A program made the translations under genes and the position numbers. A stretch of DNA of 6,377 bases from Spirochaetaceae bacterium (GTDB taxonomy: Bacteria > Spirochaetota > Spirochaetia > WRBN01), in assembly GCA_020024055.1 (NCBI GenBank), contig JAHHUI010000073.1, positions 1 to 6,377 of the forward strand. The letters are read 5' to 3'. The notes below the pieces were generated by a model. That model worked only from the letters and a program-made list of their open reading frames with translations. It searched no databases and was not told where the DNA came from. Of this stretch, positions 1 to 5,564 are shown piece by piece (the stretch's first letter is position 1; every line of letters starts with the position of its first letter).

Positions 1-1
1 G

Positions 2-115
2 ATCAGCTTTGACCCTGATAATTTGAAGGGCAAAGTAGATCGCAACCCCGCTCGAACAGAAATCCCAACAATGGGCAATGAGCAGATGGTGGTTGAATAT
101 TATTCTAAGAAATAA
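2..115 (+). CDS. rpsD: 30S ribosomal protein S4, C-terminal end (partial)
   Basis: This is the last 37 codons of a gene that enters from the left edge; the reading frame starts at base 2 and ends at TAA 113-115. S4 is a primary 16S rRNA-binding protein of the small ribosomal subunit. The visible tail contains ARTEIP and ends in VVEYYSKK, which matches the conserved S4 C-terminus (E. coli S4 ends in INEHLIVELYSK). The S4 and S4-like RNA-binding domains lie outside the window. The stop codon is five bases from a terminator hairpin, so this is the last gene of its transcript. No other alpha-operon gene (rpoA, rplQ) follows, so rpsD is probably a standalone locus here. The identification rests on a short tail but the match is characteristic. 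Confidence 0.85.
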   Translation: MSFDPDNLKGKVDRNPARTEIPTMGNEQMVVEYYSKK

Positions 116-145
116 AAAACAGCCCGGATTTCCCGGGCTATTTTA
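114..145. terminator. Bidirectional rho-independent terminator between rpsD and tRNA-Val
   Basis: Perfect 7-bp GC-rich stem AGCCCGG (121-127) / CCGGGCT (133-139) with a 5-base loop. Read on the minus strand it is followed by six T (complement of 114-119), a strong terminator for the tRNA-Val transcript. Read on the plus strand it is followed by ATTTTAT, a weaker U tract that would end rpsD. Confidence 0.85.
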
Positions 146-217
146 TGGTCACTACTGGGATTGAACCAGTGACTTCTACCGTGTGAAGGTAGCACTCTCC
201 CGCTGAGTTAAGTGACC
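146..217 (-). tRNA. tRNA-Val(CAC)
   Basis: This 72-nt cloverleaf folds completely on the minus strand. It has a 7-bp acceptor stem GGTCACT/AGTGACC, D stem ACTC/GAGT, anticodon stem CTACC/GGTAG with loop TTCACAC, a 5-nt variable loop, T stem ACTGG/CCAGT with loop TTCAATC, and discriminator A. The anticodon CAC (complement of 183-185) reads the valine codon GUG. CCA is not encoded, so a CCA-adding enzyme must complete the 3' end. It has its own promoter to the right and a terminator to the left, so it appears to be a single-gene transcript. Confidence 0.95.
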
Positions 218-235
218 CAATATCATTTACAGACG

Positions 236-264
236 AGTATAAAGGACTTGCGCTGAAAAGTCAA
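236..264 (-). promoter_or_regulatory. Sigma-70 promoter of tRNA-Val
   Basis: On the minus strand: -35 TTGACT (259-264), a 17-bp spacer and -10 TATACT (236-241). Both boxes match the consensus at five of six positions. Transcription would start near 229, leaving a leader of about 12 nt before the tRNA 5' end at 217. Confidence 0.8.
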
Positions 265-271
265 TATTGTC

Positions 272-329
272 TTAAAGATGGTTTTTTCTTCACTATAAGT
301 TTGTCTGGAGAAAGAAATGTGTTTATCTT
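272..329 (+). promoter_or_regulatory. Candidate promoters for the XRE gene pair
   Basis: Two weak sigma-70-like pairs lie here: TTAAAG (272-277) with TATAAG (294-299) at 16 bp, and TTGTCT (301-306) with TATCTT (324-329) at 17 bp. Either would give a leader of roughly 95-125 nt before the start codon at 431, and would run back-to-back with the tRNA-Val promoter. Neither is close to consensus, so the start site is uncertain. Confidence 0.3.
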
Positions 330-350
330 TTTTTCAGGGGCATGTTGTTG

Positions 351-360
351 GGCATATGCC
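351..360. promoter_or_regulatory. 10-bp palindrome in the XRE leader, possible operator
   Basis: GGCATATGCC is a perfect 10-bp palindrome about 70 bp upstream of the first XRE start codon. The hexamer GGGCAT occurs at 338-343 and again at 350-355, twelve bases apart, the second copy overlapping the palindrome. Small XRE proteins commonly bind palindromes in their own upstream region, so autoregulation is plausible but unproven. Confidence 0.3.
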
Positions 361-388
361 TTATTAAGTTTTGGTTGATATATTTTTG

Positions 389-399
389 TTGCAATGCAA
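389..399. promoter_or_regulatory. 11-bp palindrome just upstream of the first XRE gene
   Basis: TTGCA-A-TGCAA is a perfect inverted repeat around a central A, 31 bases before the start codon at 431. It lies inside a wider inverted pair, TTGAT (375-379) and ATCAA (399-403). It could be a repressor site or a small hairpin in the mRNA leader; chance is also possible in AT-rich sequence. Confidence 0.3.
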
Positions 400-430
400 T
401 CAATTTTTAAAGAAAGAGAAGAGGTGTGCA

Positions 431-778
431 ATGACGATTTTTCATCAGAGACTTGTTAAAAATTTGAAATATTATCGAAGATTAAGAGGCTTGTCTCAAA
501 GCCAATTGGCCGCAGCATGTTCTTTGTCTGCAAATTATGTGGGTGAAATTGAGATGGGGAGAAAGTTTCCCTCTGCCGATACTATGGAACGCATGGTGAA
601 GGTTTTAGAGATTCAGCCCGAAAGTTTATTTTTGGAAATGAAAGAACAAAACCCCCTCGGCGGTTTTCAAAATCAGAATTCTGCCTATGCCTCTCAGCTC
701 AGTCAAGCACTGATTGGTTATATTAATGAATCTCTGGGTTATTATGCCGGAAAAAAAATAGAAGATGAGCATCCCTGA
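431..778 (+). CDS. XRE-family helix-turn-helix transcriptional regulator (paralogue 1)
   Basis: This 115-residue, probably cytoplasmic DNA-binding protein carries a Cro/C1-type (HTH_3) domain at about residues 8-63: LSQSQLAAAC forms the scaffold helix and SANYVGEIEMGRK the recognition helix. Residues 68-83 look like a linker. A short tail at about 84-110 contains YASQL and YINESL and is shared with the next gene. I chose ATG 431 rather than the in-frame TTG at 371. It follows an AGAAGAGG ribosome site at a 6-base spacing, and its paralogue starts at the same residue (MTIFH). The TTG has no Shine-Dalgarno sequence, and the 20 residues it would add have no counterpart in the paralogue. There is no ligand-binding or peptidase domain, so it is a minimal regulator. 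The next gene follows after 57 bp, suggesting an operon. Its targets are unknown. Confidence 0.85.
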   Translation: MTIFHQRLVKNLKYYRRLRGLSQSQLAAACSLSANYVGEIEMGRKFPSADTMERMVKVLEIQPESLFLEMKEQNPLGGFQNQNSAYASQLSQALIGYINESLGYYAGKKIEDEHP

Positions 779-796
779 TCTTCATATTTAATTTTA

Positions 797-809
797 ATCA
801 TTTAATGAT
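797..809. promoter_or_regulatory. Palindrome between the two XRE genes
   Basis: ATCATT-T-AATGAT is a perfect 13-bp inverted repeat in the 57-bp gap. A second inverted pair, CTGATC (775-780) and GATCAG (807-812), brackets the gap. It could be an internal operator or an mRNA hairpin tuning expression of the second gene. AT-rich sequence makes chance palindromes fairly likely. Confidence 0.3.
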
Positions 810-822
810 CAGTCTAGGATGC

Positions 823-827
823 AGGAG
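823..827 (+). promoter_or_regulatory. Ribosome binding site that fixes the GTG start of the second XRE gene
   Basis: AGGAG lies eight bases before GTG 836. No ATG lies in frame between this site and residue 50 of the protein, and alignment with the first paralogue begins exactly at this codon, so the GTG start is well supported. Confidence 0.75.
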
Positions 828-835
828 ATTGTGAC

Positions 836-1228
836 GTGACTATTTTTCATGAAAGACTTGTCAAAAATTTAAAATATTTCCGCCGTCTGCGTAATCTTTC
901 ACAAAGCCAGCTGGCCGAAGCATGCGGACTGACCGCGAATTATATTGGCGAGATTGAAATAGGAAGAAAATTTCCTTCAGCAGACACAATGGAAAAGATT
1001 GTGAAAGTGTTGAATATTCAGCCAGAAACATTATTTTCTCAGATAAATCATGATGATATTGCCGCGGGCTTCCACGCGCGAAGCAGCTCTTATGCTTCTC
1101 AACTGGGCCAGGTTGTCCTCAGTTATATCAATGAGTCTTTGAGCACATATAAAGCACAGAAGATCTTTTCTGATCCAGATTCTATTTCCTTGCAGGGCAA
1201 AGAGACACAAGAGAGAAAACAGGAATAA
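836..1228 (+). CDS. XRE-family helix-turn-helix transcriptional regulator (paralogue 2)
   Basis: This 130-residue protein aligns without gaps to the preceding one over residues 1-110. I count 73 of 110 identities, 55 of 67 in the N-terminal DNA-binding part. The HTH_3 domain spans about residues 8-63. Its recognition segment TANYIGEIEIGRK differs from paralogue 1 only by conservative changes, so the two probably recognise similar sites or form mixed dimers. The linker (68-83) has diverged, but the YASQL...YINESL tail is kept. The last 20 residues, rich in Lys, Glu and Gln, are unique to this copy. Many codons differ silently between the two genes, which suggests an old duplication kept under protein-level selection. 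Translation starts at GTG. The gene ends 30 bp from the convergent aminopeptidase gene. Confidence 0.85.
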   Translation: MTIFHERLVKNLKYFRRLRNLSQSQLAEACGLTANYIGEIEIGRKFPSADTMEKIVKVLNIQPETLFSQINHDDIAAGFHARSSSYASQLGQVVLSYINESLSTYKAQKIFSDPDSISLQGKETQERKQE

Positions 1229-1248
1229 CGCTCTTTAATTCCCATCCC

Positions 1249-1258
1249 GGGGGGGGGG
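1249..1258. repeat. Homopolymeric G10 tract between convergent genes
   Basis: Ten consecutive G, preceded by CCC, sit in the 30-bp gap between the stop of the second XRE gene (1228) and the stop of the aminopeptidase gene (1259-1261, minus strand). Runs of this length are prone to slipped-strand length change. It lies outside both reading frames, so a change in length would not alter either protein. No classical hairpin terminator is visible in the gap. Confidence 0.9.
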
Positions 1259-3016
1259 TTAAATAGGCCGCGTTGTCATCTCTAAAAAGGCCAGGTCTTT
1301 TGAAGAGAGTCTTGGCGAGAGCTCTTTGCGCACTTTCTGATGATATGTGTTCAGCCAGGTCACTTCTTCCTCGCTCAGCAATTCTCTTCGCAAAGGAGTG
1401 GTGTCGATAGGGCATAAAGTCAAGCATTCAAAAGCCAAAAATGTTGTTTCATTTTTCACTTTTTCCACGACGACATAAAGATTTTCAATGCGCACACCGT
1501 GTTTGTTCTCTTTATACACGCCCGGCTCTATCGTGATGGTCATTCCGGGAACAAAGCGTGTGAAATTCGTTGCGCGCAATGCCTGCGGGCCTTCATGCAC
1601 GCTGAGCATAGCCCCAACGCCATGGCCTGTGCCATGTTTATAGTCCAGGGCATGGGCCCACATGATATGACGGGCGATTCCATCTAATTGCGCGCCAGTG
1701 GCCCCCGCACAGAATAGACTGCTGGCCAAGGCAATATGTGCCTTCAGGGTTAAAGTATAGTCTGTGCGTTCTTCTTCCGTCAGACTGCCTGTGCACAAAG
1801 TGCGCGTGATATCTGTAGTCGCGCCCATGAATTGGCCGCCTGAATCTATCACGGTCAGGCCGTTTTTGATAGGAATATCTGTTTCCTCTGTGGCTGAATA
1901 ATGCACAATGGCCCCATGCGGCCCATGGCCCACAATCGGCGCAAAGCTGAAATCTTTGAATAAAGACTCTTTTTTGCGTTCATCCCACAATGCCTGGGCA
2001 ATTTTCAGCTCTGTCAGGGCGGTTTCATGCTCTTGAATATAGCGCAGCACCCGGATCATGGCGGCTCCGTCCTGATGATGCGCCTCGCGGCTGCTGGCGA
2101 TTTCGTCCGGATGCTTGATAGCCTTGGCTTTCATCACAATGTCCTCGCCCTTAATCAGGCGATTATTTCGTTCAAGCATATGGCAGATATGTGCGTTCAC
2201 GCGATCTGGACACAGATAGATGGGCCCCAGGGTGATATGTGAAAAATGGCTTTCTAATTCATGATATTCTAATACCTGAATACCGCTTTTTTTCATGCTC
2301 TGCAAGGCCTCTGGCGTCATAGCATTCAGCTGAACAAATAAAGTGACATTTTCTCTTTCCATTAAAAAGTAGGCGTAAAAAACAGGCATATGTAAAACAT
2401 CACTGCCGCGCAGATTGCACAGCCAGGCAATATCATCCAGGCTGGCGATAAGATAATTCTGCAATTCGCGTTCTTTCATTTTCGCGCGGATCAACGAGAT
2501 TTTATCATCGGTTGTATAGCCTGTGTATTCCTTGGGCAGAGGATAAATCGGATTGGCGGGGAAAGGCGGCCTTGGGTCGAAAATGCTGTCAAGCAATGTG
2601 TGTATGTCGCTGAGTCTGATTTGATGCAGGGCCAGTTCTTTTTTGGCGTCTACAAACCAGCGCAGGGGAAACAGGCAGCTATCCACGCCCACCACCTGGC
2701 CGCTGCGCAGATTTTGACACAGCCAGGGAATAATAGGCGGCTGCATAGTTTCATAGATCATGACAGAGATTTCTGTATTAGCTAATTCTTTTTCGGCTTG
2801 AAGCGCATAGCGGCCGTCTGTCCATAACAGGCTGCGATCATTCATAATGATCAATGTGCCCGCCGATCCGGTAAAGCCTGTCAGATAAGTGCGGAATTGA
2901 AAATATTCCGCTGTATATTCGCTTTGATGCGGATCTGCAGAAGGAATGATACAGCAATCCAGACTGTTTATCCTCATCACTGCTCGCACGGCAGCCAGAC
3001 GTTCGCTGATATTCAT
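1259..3016 (-). CDS. pepP: Xaa-Pro aminopeptidase (aminopeptidase P, M24B family, long three-domain form)
   Basis: This 585-residue metallopeptidase removes the N-terminal residue from peptides with proline in second position; it has no signal peptide, so it probably acts in the cytoplasm on peptide breakdown products. Two creatinase-type N-terminal domains cover about residues 1-300, with hallmarks IPSADPHQSEY (24-34), GFTGSAGT (47-54) and WTDGRY (65-70). The catalytic pita-bread domain follows (about 310-525), then the C-terminal segment typical of the roughly 600-residue class. All five expected metal ligands are present: D391, D402, H465 (in HGTGHG), E497 (in IEPG) and E511 (in RIEN). H372 and H474 match the conserved substrate and proton-shuttle histidines. 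I chose ATG 3016, six bases after AAGGAG; the ATG at 3020 is in another frame and too close to that site. The short E. coli PepP is 441 residues, so the gene symbol denotes function rather than orthology. Confidence 0.93.
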   Translation of the reverse strand: MNISERLAAVRAVMRINSLDCCIIPSADPHQSEYTAEYFQFRTYLTGFTGSAGTLIIMNDRSLLWTDGRYALQAEKELANTEISVMIYETMQPPIIPWLCQNLRSGQVVGVDSCLFPLRWFVDAKKELALHQIRLSDIHTLLDSIFDPRPPFPANPIYPLPKEYTGYTTDDKISLIRAKMKERELQNYLIASLDDIAWLCNLRGSDVLHMPVFYAYFLMERENVTLFVQLNAMTPEALQSMKKSGIQVLEYHELESHFSHITLGPIYLCPDRVNAHICHMLERNNRLIKGEDIVMKAKAIKHPDEIASSREAHHQDGAAMIRVLRYIQEHETALTELKIAQALWDERKKESLFKDFSFAPIVGHGPHGAIVHYSATEETDIPIKNGLTVIDSGGQFMGATTDITRTLCTGSLTEEERTDYTLTLKAHIALASSLFCAGATGAQLDGIARHIMWAHALDYKHGTGHGVGAMLSVHEGPQALRATNFTRFVPGMTITIEPGVYKENKHGVRIENLYVVVEKVKNETTFLAFECLTLCPIDTTPLRRELLSEEEVTWLNTYHQKVRKELSPRLSSKDLAFLEMTTRPI

Positions 3017-3022
3017 TCATTT

Positions 3023-3028
3023 CTCCTT
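3023..3028 (-). promoter_or_regulatory. Ribosome binding site of the aminopeptidase gene
   Basis: AAGGAG on the minus strand, six bases before ATG 3016 and only two before the out-of-frame ATG at 3020. It selects the 3016 start. It lies in the 64-bp gap downstream of tRNA-Gly. Confidence 0.75.
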
Positions 3029-3080
3029 AACGAGGCAGAAAACAAAACCGAAGATATGGCATTGGAATGAAAAGAAACCA

Positions 3081-3152
3081 AGCGTGAGATGGGACTTGAA
3101 CCCACGACATCCACCTTGGCAAGGTGGAGCTCTACCACTGAGCTACTCACGC
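3081..3152 (-). tRNA. tRNA-Gly(GCC)
   Basis: This 72-nt cloverleaf on the minus strand has acceptor stem GCGTGAG/CTCACGC, D stem GCTC/GAGC, anticodon stem CCACC/GGTGG with loop TTGCCAA, a 5-nt variable loop, T stem GTGGG/CCCAT (with a G-T pair) and loop TTCAAGT. The discriminator is U, as usual for bacterial tRNA-Gly. The anticodon GCC (complement of 3118-3120) reads GGC and GGU. CCA is not encoded. I see no terminator hairpin in the 64 bp between this tRNA and the aminopeptidase start codon on the same strand. Confidence 0.95.
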
Positions 3153-3170
3153 ATATTCACAACGAAAAAT

Positions 3171-3199
3171 ATTCTAAATCAAATTTGATAAAATGACAA
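3171..3199 (-). promoter_or_regulatory. Sigma-70 promoter of tRNA-Gly, probably also serving the aminopeptidase gene
   Basis: On the minus strand: -35 TTGTCA (3194-3199), a 17-bp spacer and -10 TAGAAT (3171-3176), each matching the consensus at five of six positions. The spacer holds the perfect 12-bp palindrome ATCAAATTTGAT (3178-3189). With no terminator after the tRNA and only a poor match to a second promoter, this is the best visible promoter for the downstream peptidase gene. Confidence 0.75.
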
Positions 3200-3309
3200 G
3201 TGTTATTTTATATAAATGGAAGATAATTTTAAAATTGCCATTATTGGCTCTTAATTATCCTGAATTTTTTCCCCTTAACTATCATCTCTACTATGCGAAA
3301 ATCAACATA

Positions 3310-3315
3310 TATATT
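3310..3315 (+). promoter_or_regulatory. Tentative -10 box for the phosphofructokinase gene
   Basis: The 202-bp gap between tRNA-Gly and the phosphofructokinase start codon is AT-rich. It contains the palindrome AATTTTAAAATT (3225-3236). TATATT here matches the -10 consensus at five of six positions, but the sequence 17 bp upstream (TCTACT, 3287-3292) is a poor -35. I see no riboswitch-like fold or small gene in the gap. Confidence 0.25.
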
Positions 3316-3337
3316 ACTATGGTATTGATATTTAAGA

Positions 3338-3347
3338 GGGGAGGTGG
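3338..3347 (+). promoter_or_regulatory. Strong ribosome binding site of the phosphofructokinase gene
   Basis: GGGGAGGTGG contains a GGAGGT-like core ending about eight bases before ATG 3355. It supports that start codon and suggests efficient translation. Confidence 0.75.
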
Positions 3348-3354
3348 CTGAATA

Positions 3355-4773
3355 ATGACAGAGGAGAGACGTAATCTGGAGTTGAACCTGTCGGGGGTAA
3401 AAAATTTAGATTTCACCATAGAAACACTTGGCGAAGCGAAATTTGAAAGTCCTTTTTTATATTCCAGCGTGTACGGGGATGCAAGGGCAAATTTTGTTCC
3501 CGATACAGATAAAATCCTTTTTGACACACGCTATGATCAAAGCATGTCCAGAGAGAAAAACGGTGACTTTGCAGCAGATTCCAATTTAATGGAAAAAGCT
3601 GGCCCACGTAAAAAAATCTATTTTGATCCTGCGCGTGTCACGGCGGGCATCTGTACATGTGGCGGGTTATGCCCCGGCCTGAATGATGTGATTCGCTCTG
3701 TTGTTCGCTCTCTAATGTTGGGATATAAGGTAAAAAATGTATGGGGCTTCCGCTATGGATTCAAGGGCATGCTGAAGACACCTCCTGCCCCTCCCATGCG
3801 CCTTGATACAGATATTGTTGATGAGATTCACAAGGTCGGCGGCACCGTTTTAGGCAGCGCACGCGGAGGTGGGGAATATCCGGATGAAATTGTTGATACT
3901 TTAATGCGTTATAAAATTAATATGCTTTTTGTCATTGGCGGCGACGGCACGCAGAAAGGCGGGCAGCGTCTGGCGGAAACAGCCCAAAAACGCGGCTATG
4001 AGATTGCCGTGGTGGGCATTCCCAAAACGATTGATAATGATCTGATGTTTGTACAGAAAAGCTTTGGTTTTGAAACGGCTGTGGCGAAAGCACAGGAAGC
4101 GGTGAGCGCCGCGCATACGGAAGCAAAAAGCTCTTTCAATGGTGTTGGCCTGGTGAAATTGATGGGTCGTGATTCGGGGTTCATTGCTGCGCAAACGGCT
4201 TTGGCCAGCCATGAGGCTAATTTTGTCTTGATCCCCGAAGTGCCTTTCAGGCTGTATGGGCCCAATGGACTGTTGAAACTGCTGGAGCAGCGCCTGAACC
4301 GCAAGGGCCATGCCCTTGTTGTTGTGGCCGAGGGCGCCGGGCAAGATATTTTAGAGCAGGAATTTGGCAAGAAAGACGAACGCGATGCCGGCGGCAATAA
4401 AAAACTTCAGGATATTGGCAGTTATTTGAAAGACAAAATTGTAGATTATTTTAAAGAGTTATCTATGGACACCACAGTGCGCTATATCGACCCCAGCTAC
4501 ATTATTCGCGCCAGTGTTCCTGTTTCCAGCGATGCGCTGTATTGCGCACGCCTGGGTTCCAATGCTGTGCATGCAGCTATGTCTGGGCGCACAAAGTTAT
4601 TAATCAGTTTTTGGAATGGGGCATTCACGCATGTGCCTGCGCGCTTGGTGACAACGGGACGCAGCACATTGAATCCGGAGTCAAGCCTGTGGCGTGATGT
4701 GCTAGAAAGCACTTTGCAGCCGGTTGATATTGGCACGCATCATCAGCCGGCCAAGCAAAAGAAAGGCAAATAA
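3355..4773 (+). CDS. pfkA: 6-phosphofructokinase, long form with N-terminal extension (ATP donor favoured, PPi possible)
   Basis: This 472-residue cytoplasmic enzyme phosphorylates fructose 6-phosphate to fructose 1,6-bisphosphate, the committing step of glycolysis. About 95 residues precede the Pfkinase core, as in the trypanosomatid and plant-like branch; classical bacterial PfkA is near 320 residues. Core motifs in order are CGGLCPGLN (102-110, phosphoryl-donor loop), GGDGTQ (195-200), PKTIDND (223-229, with D227 as catalytic base), MGRDSGF (270-276, sugar-phosphate site), PEVPF (294-298) and YIIRASVP (382-389, with a substrate Arg). The donor-selecting position is Gly (G198), which points to ATP. 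Lys (K224) in PKTIDND is seen in PPi enzymes but also in trypanosomatid ATP enzymes. Databases often label this branch as diphosphate-dependent, so the donor is a prediction. It stands alone on the plus strand with a strong ribosome site and a hairpin terminator. Confidence 0.93.
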   Translation: MTEERRNLELNLSGVKNLDFTIETLGEAKFESPFLYSSVYGDARANFVPDTDKILFDTRYDQSMSREKNGDFAADSNLMEKAGPRKKIYFDPARVTAGICTCGGLCPGLNDVIRSVVRSLMLGYKVKNVWGFRYGFKGMLKTPPAPPMRLDTDIVDEIHKVGGTVLGSARGGGEYPDEIVDTLMRYKINMLFVIGGDGTQKGGQRLAETAQKRGYEIAVVGIPKTIDNDLMFVQKSFGFETAVAKAQEAVSAAHTEAKSSFNGVGLVKLMGRDSGFIAAQTALASHEANFVLIPEVPFRLYGPNGLLKLLEQRLNRKGHALVVVAEGAGQDILEQEFGKKDERDAGGNKKLQDIGSYLKDKIVDYFKELSMDTTVRYIDPSYIIRASVPVSSDALYCARLGSNAVHAAMSGRTKLLISFWNGAFTHVPARLVTTGRSTLNPESSLWRDVLESTLQPVDIGTHHQPAKQKKGK

Positions 4774-4777
4774 AAAT

Positions 4778-4811
4778 GAAAAAGAGGAGGATTTTAGTCT
4801 TCCTCTTTTTC
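4778..4811. terminator. Bidirectional terminator shared by phosphofructokinase and the second signal peptidase gene
   Basis: A 14-bp stem (4778-4791 with 4798-4811, including one G-U pair) encloses a TTTTAG loop. The arms are A-rich then T-rich, so each strand ends in CCTCTTTTTC, giving U tracts in both directions. The stem begins four bases after the phosphofructokinase stop. The other gene's TAA (4794-4796) lies in the loop, and its last five codons form one arm. Confidence 0.85.
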
Positions 4812-5564
4812 TTGCATTTCTAATTGATGTTTTTTCTCAATTGTGCCCATTTTCTTTGGTGGCCAGTAAAGACTAAGCACTCTACCTTTTATTTGGCCCA
4901 GGGAAATCGGGCCAAATGTACGGCTGTCATTCATATGCCCACGATTGTCACCCACAACAAAGACCTGCTCTTTAGCTAGCTGGAATGCAGGAAATTCAGA
5001 CGAAAAAGCAGTGATATTTTTCCAACCAAGCGCCGCATCGTCCTGTTTCACTTCATAAATCTGGGTGCTTGCTTCAAATTCAGAAATGAAATACCGGCTG
5101 CCGCGCGGGCGCACATAAATCTGATTATGATCGATTTTCACCCAGTCACCGGGCAGGGCAATCACCCTTTTCATCAGTAAATCAGGCATGCCTTGCTTGC
5201 GCTTGGCAGAGCGAAACCCGCCCCATTGCTGTAATGTAATGAAACGGATAAAGGGTTCGAAGATAAATTTTCCTGCCGAGACCTTGTCTTTGCCTGGGCT
5301 TTCAAAGAGCACAATTTCCCCGCGCTTGGGCATATTACGGTCTTTACCTTGAAGCCACCAGGGAAGCGGTCCAATGATGAACAGATCTCCTTGTTCGATG
5401 GCCGGCGACATGCCAGGGCTGTCTAAAGTATAAGGCCGGGCAAAAAACCCTGTAACAATTTGATACATCACAAATAAACTTAGGAAAAAAATGCTATAAA
5501 AACGCAGTGTTTTAATAACATATTGCCTTTCCTGATAGCTGCGCAGGCGCCAAGGTACAGACAT
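4794..5564 (-). CDS. Signal peptidase I family protein, probable pseudo-enzyme lacking the nucleophilic Ser
   Basis: This 256-residue protein is related to type I signal peptidases, which cut signal peptides from exported proteins at the outer face of the cytoplasmic membrane. A single N-terminal membrane segment covers about residues 19-40. Family boxes are present: SPGMSPAI (49-56, box B), KRGEIVLF (80-87, box C), MKRVIALPGD (131-140, box D, catalytic Lys K132) and GDNRGHMNDSR (205-215, box E). The box B residue before Met, normally the nucleophilic Ser (S90 in E. coli SGSMMP), is Gly51. The box E Ser (S278 in E. coli) is Met211, although D213 and R215 remain. The fold therefore appears conserved while catalysis is probably lost, unless S49 or S53 substitutes. 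The start ATG abuts the stop of the upstream signal peptidase gene with no gap, and GGGAGGGGTG inside that gene's end serves as ribosome site, indicating translational coupling. The tail ends in charged EKEED. Confidence 0.85.
   Translation of the reverse strand: MSVPWRLRSYQERQYVIKTLRFYSIFFLSLFVMYQIVTGFFARPYTLDSPGMSPAIEQGDLFIIGPLPWWLQGKDRNMPKRGEIVLFESPGKDKVSAGKFIFEPFIRFITLQQWGGFRSAKRKQGMPDLLMKRVIALPGDWVKIDHNQIYVRPRGSRYFISEFEASTQIYEVKQDDAALGWKNITAFSSEFPAFQLAKEQVFVVGDNRGHMNDSRTFGPISLGQIKGRVLSLYWPPKKMGTIEKKHQLEMQEKEED

Noticed and set aside
342..410. 22-codon hydrophobic reading frame (ATG 342 to TAA 408-410) upstream of the first XRE gene, possible leader peptide
   Set aside because: The only purine-rich sequence before it (AGGGG) ends one base from the ATG, too close to act as a ribosome site, and T-rich DNA encodes hydrophobic residues by default.
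371..430. N-terminal extension of the first XRE protein from TTG 371
   Set aside because: No Shine-Dalgarno sequence precedes it, the 20 residues have no counterpart in the paralogue, and ATG 431 has a good ribosome site.
1182..1427. 81-codon minus-strand frame crossing the G10 tract
   Set aside because: It overlaps the aminopeptidase C-terminus in another frame and the end of the second XRE gene, with no ribosome site and no recognisable motif.
3018..3020. Alternative minus-strand ATG before the aminopeptidase gene
   Set aside because: It opens a different, 60-codon frame and lies only two bases from the ribosome site; the ATG at 3016 opens the conserved frame.
146..3152. Segment bounded by two tRNA genes as a possible integrated island
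   Set aside because: There is no integrase and no direct repeat of a tRNA 3' end at the other border, and both tRNAs are intact with their own promoters.
3901..4397. Minus-strand frames of 133 and 147 codons opposite the phosphofructokinase gene
   Set aside because: They are antisense shadows of a highly conserved enzyme; their residues follow its codon pattern and show no family motif.
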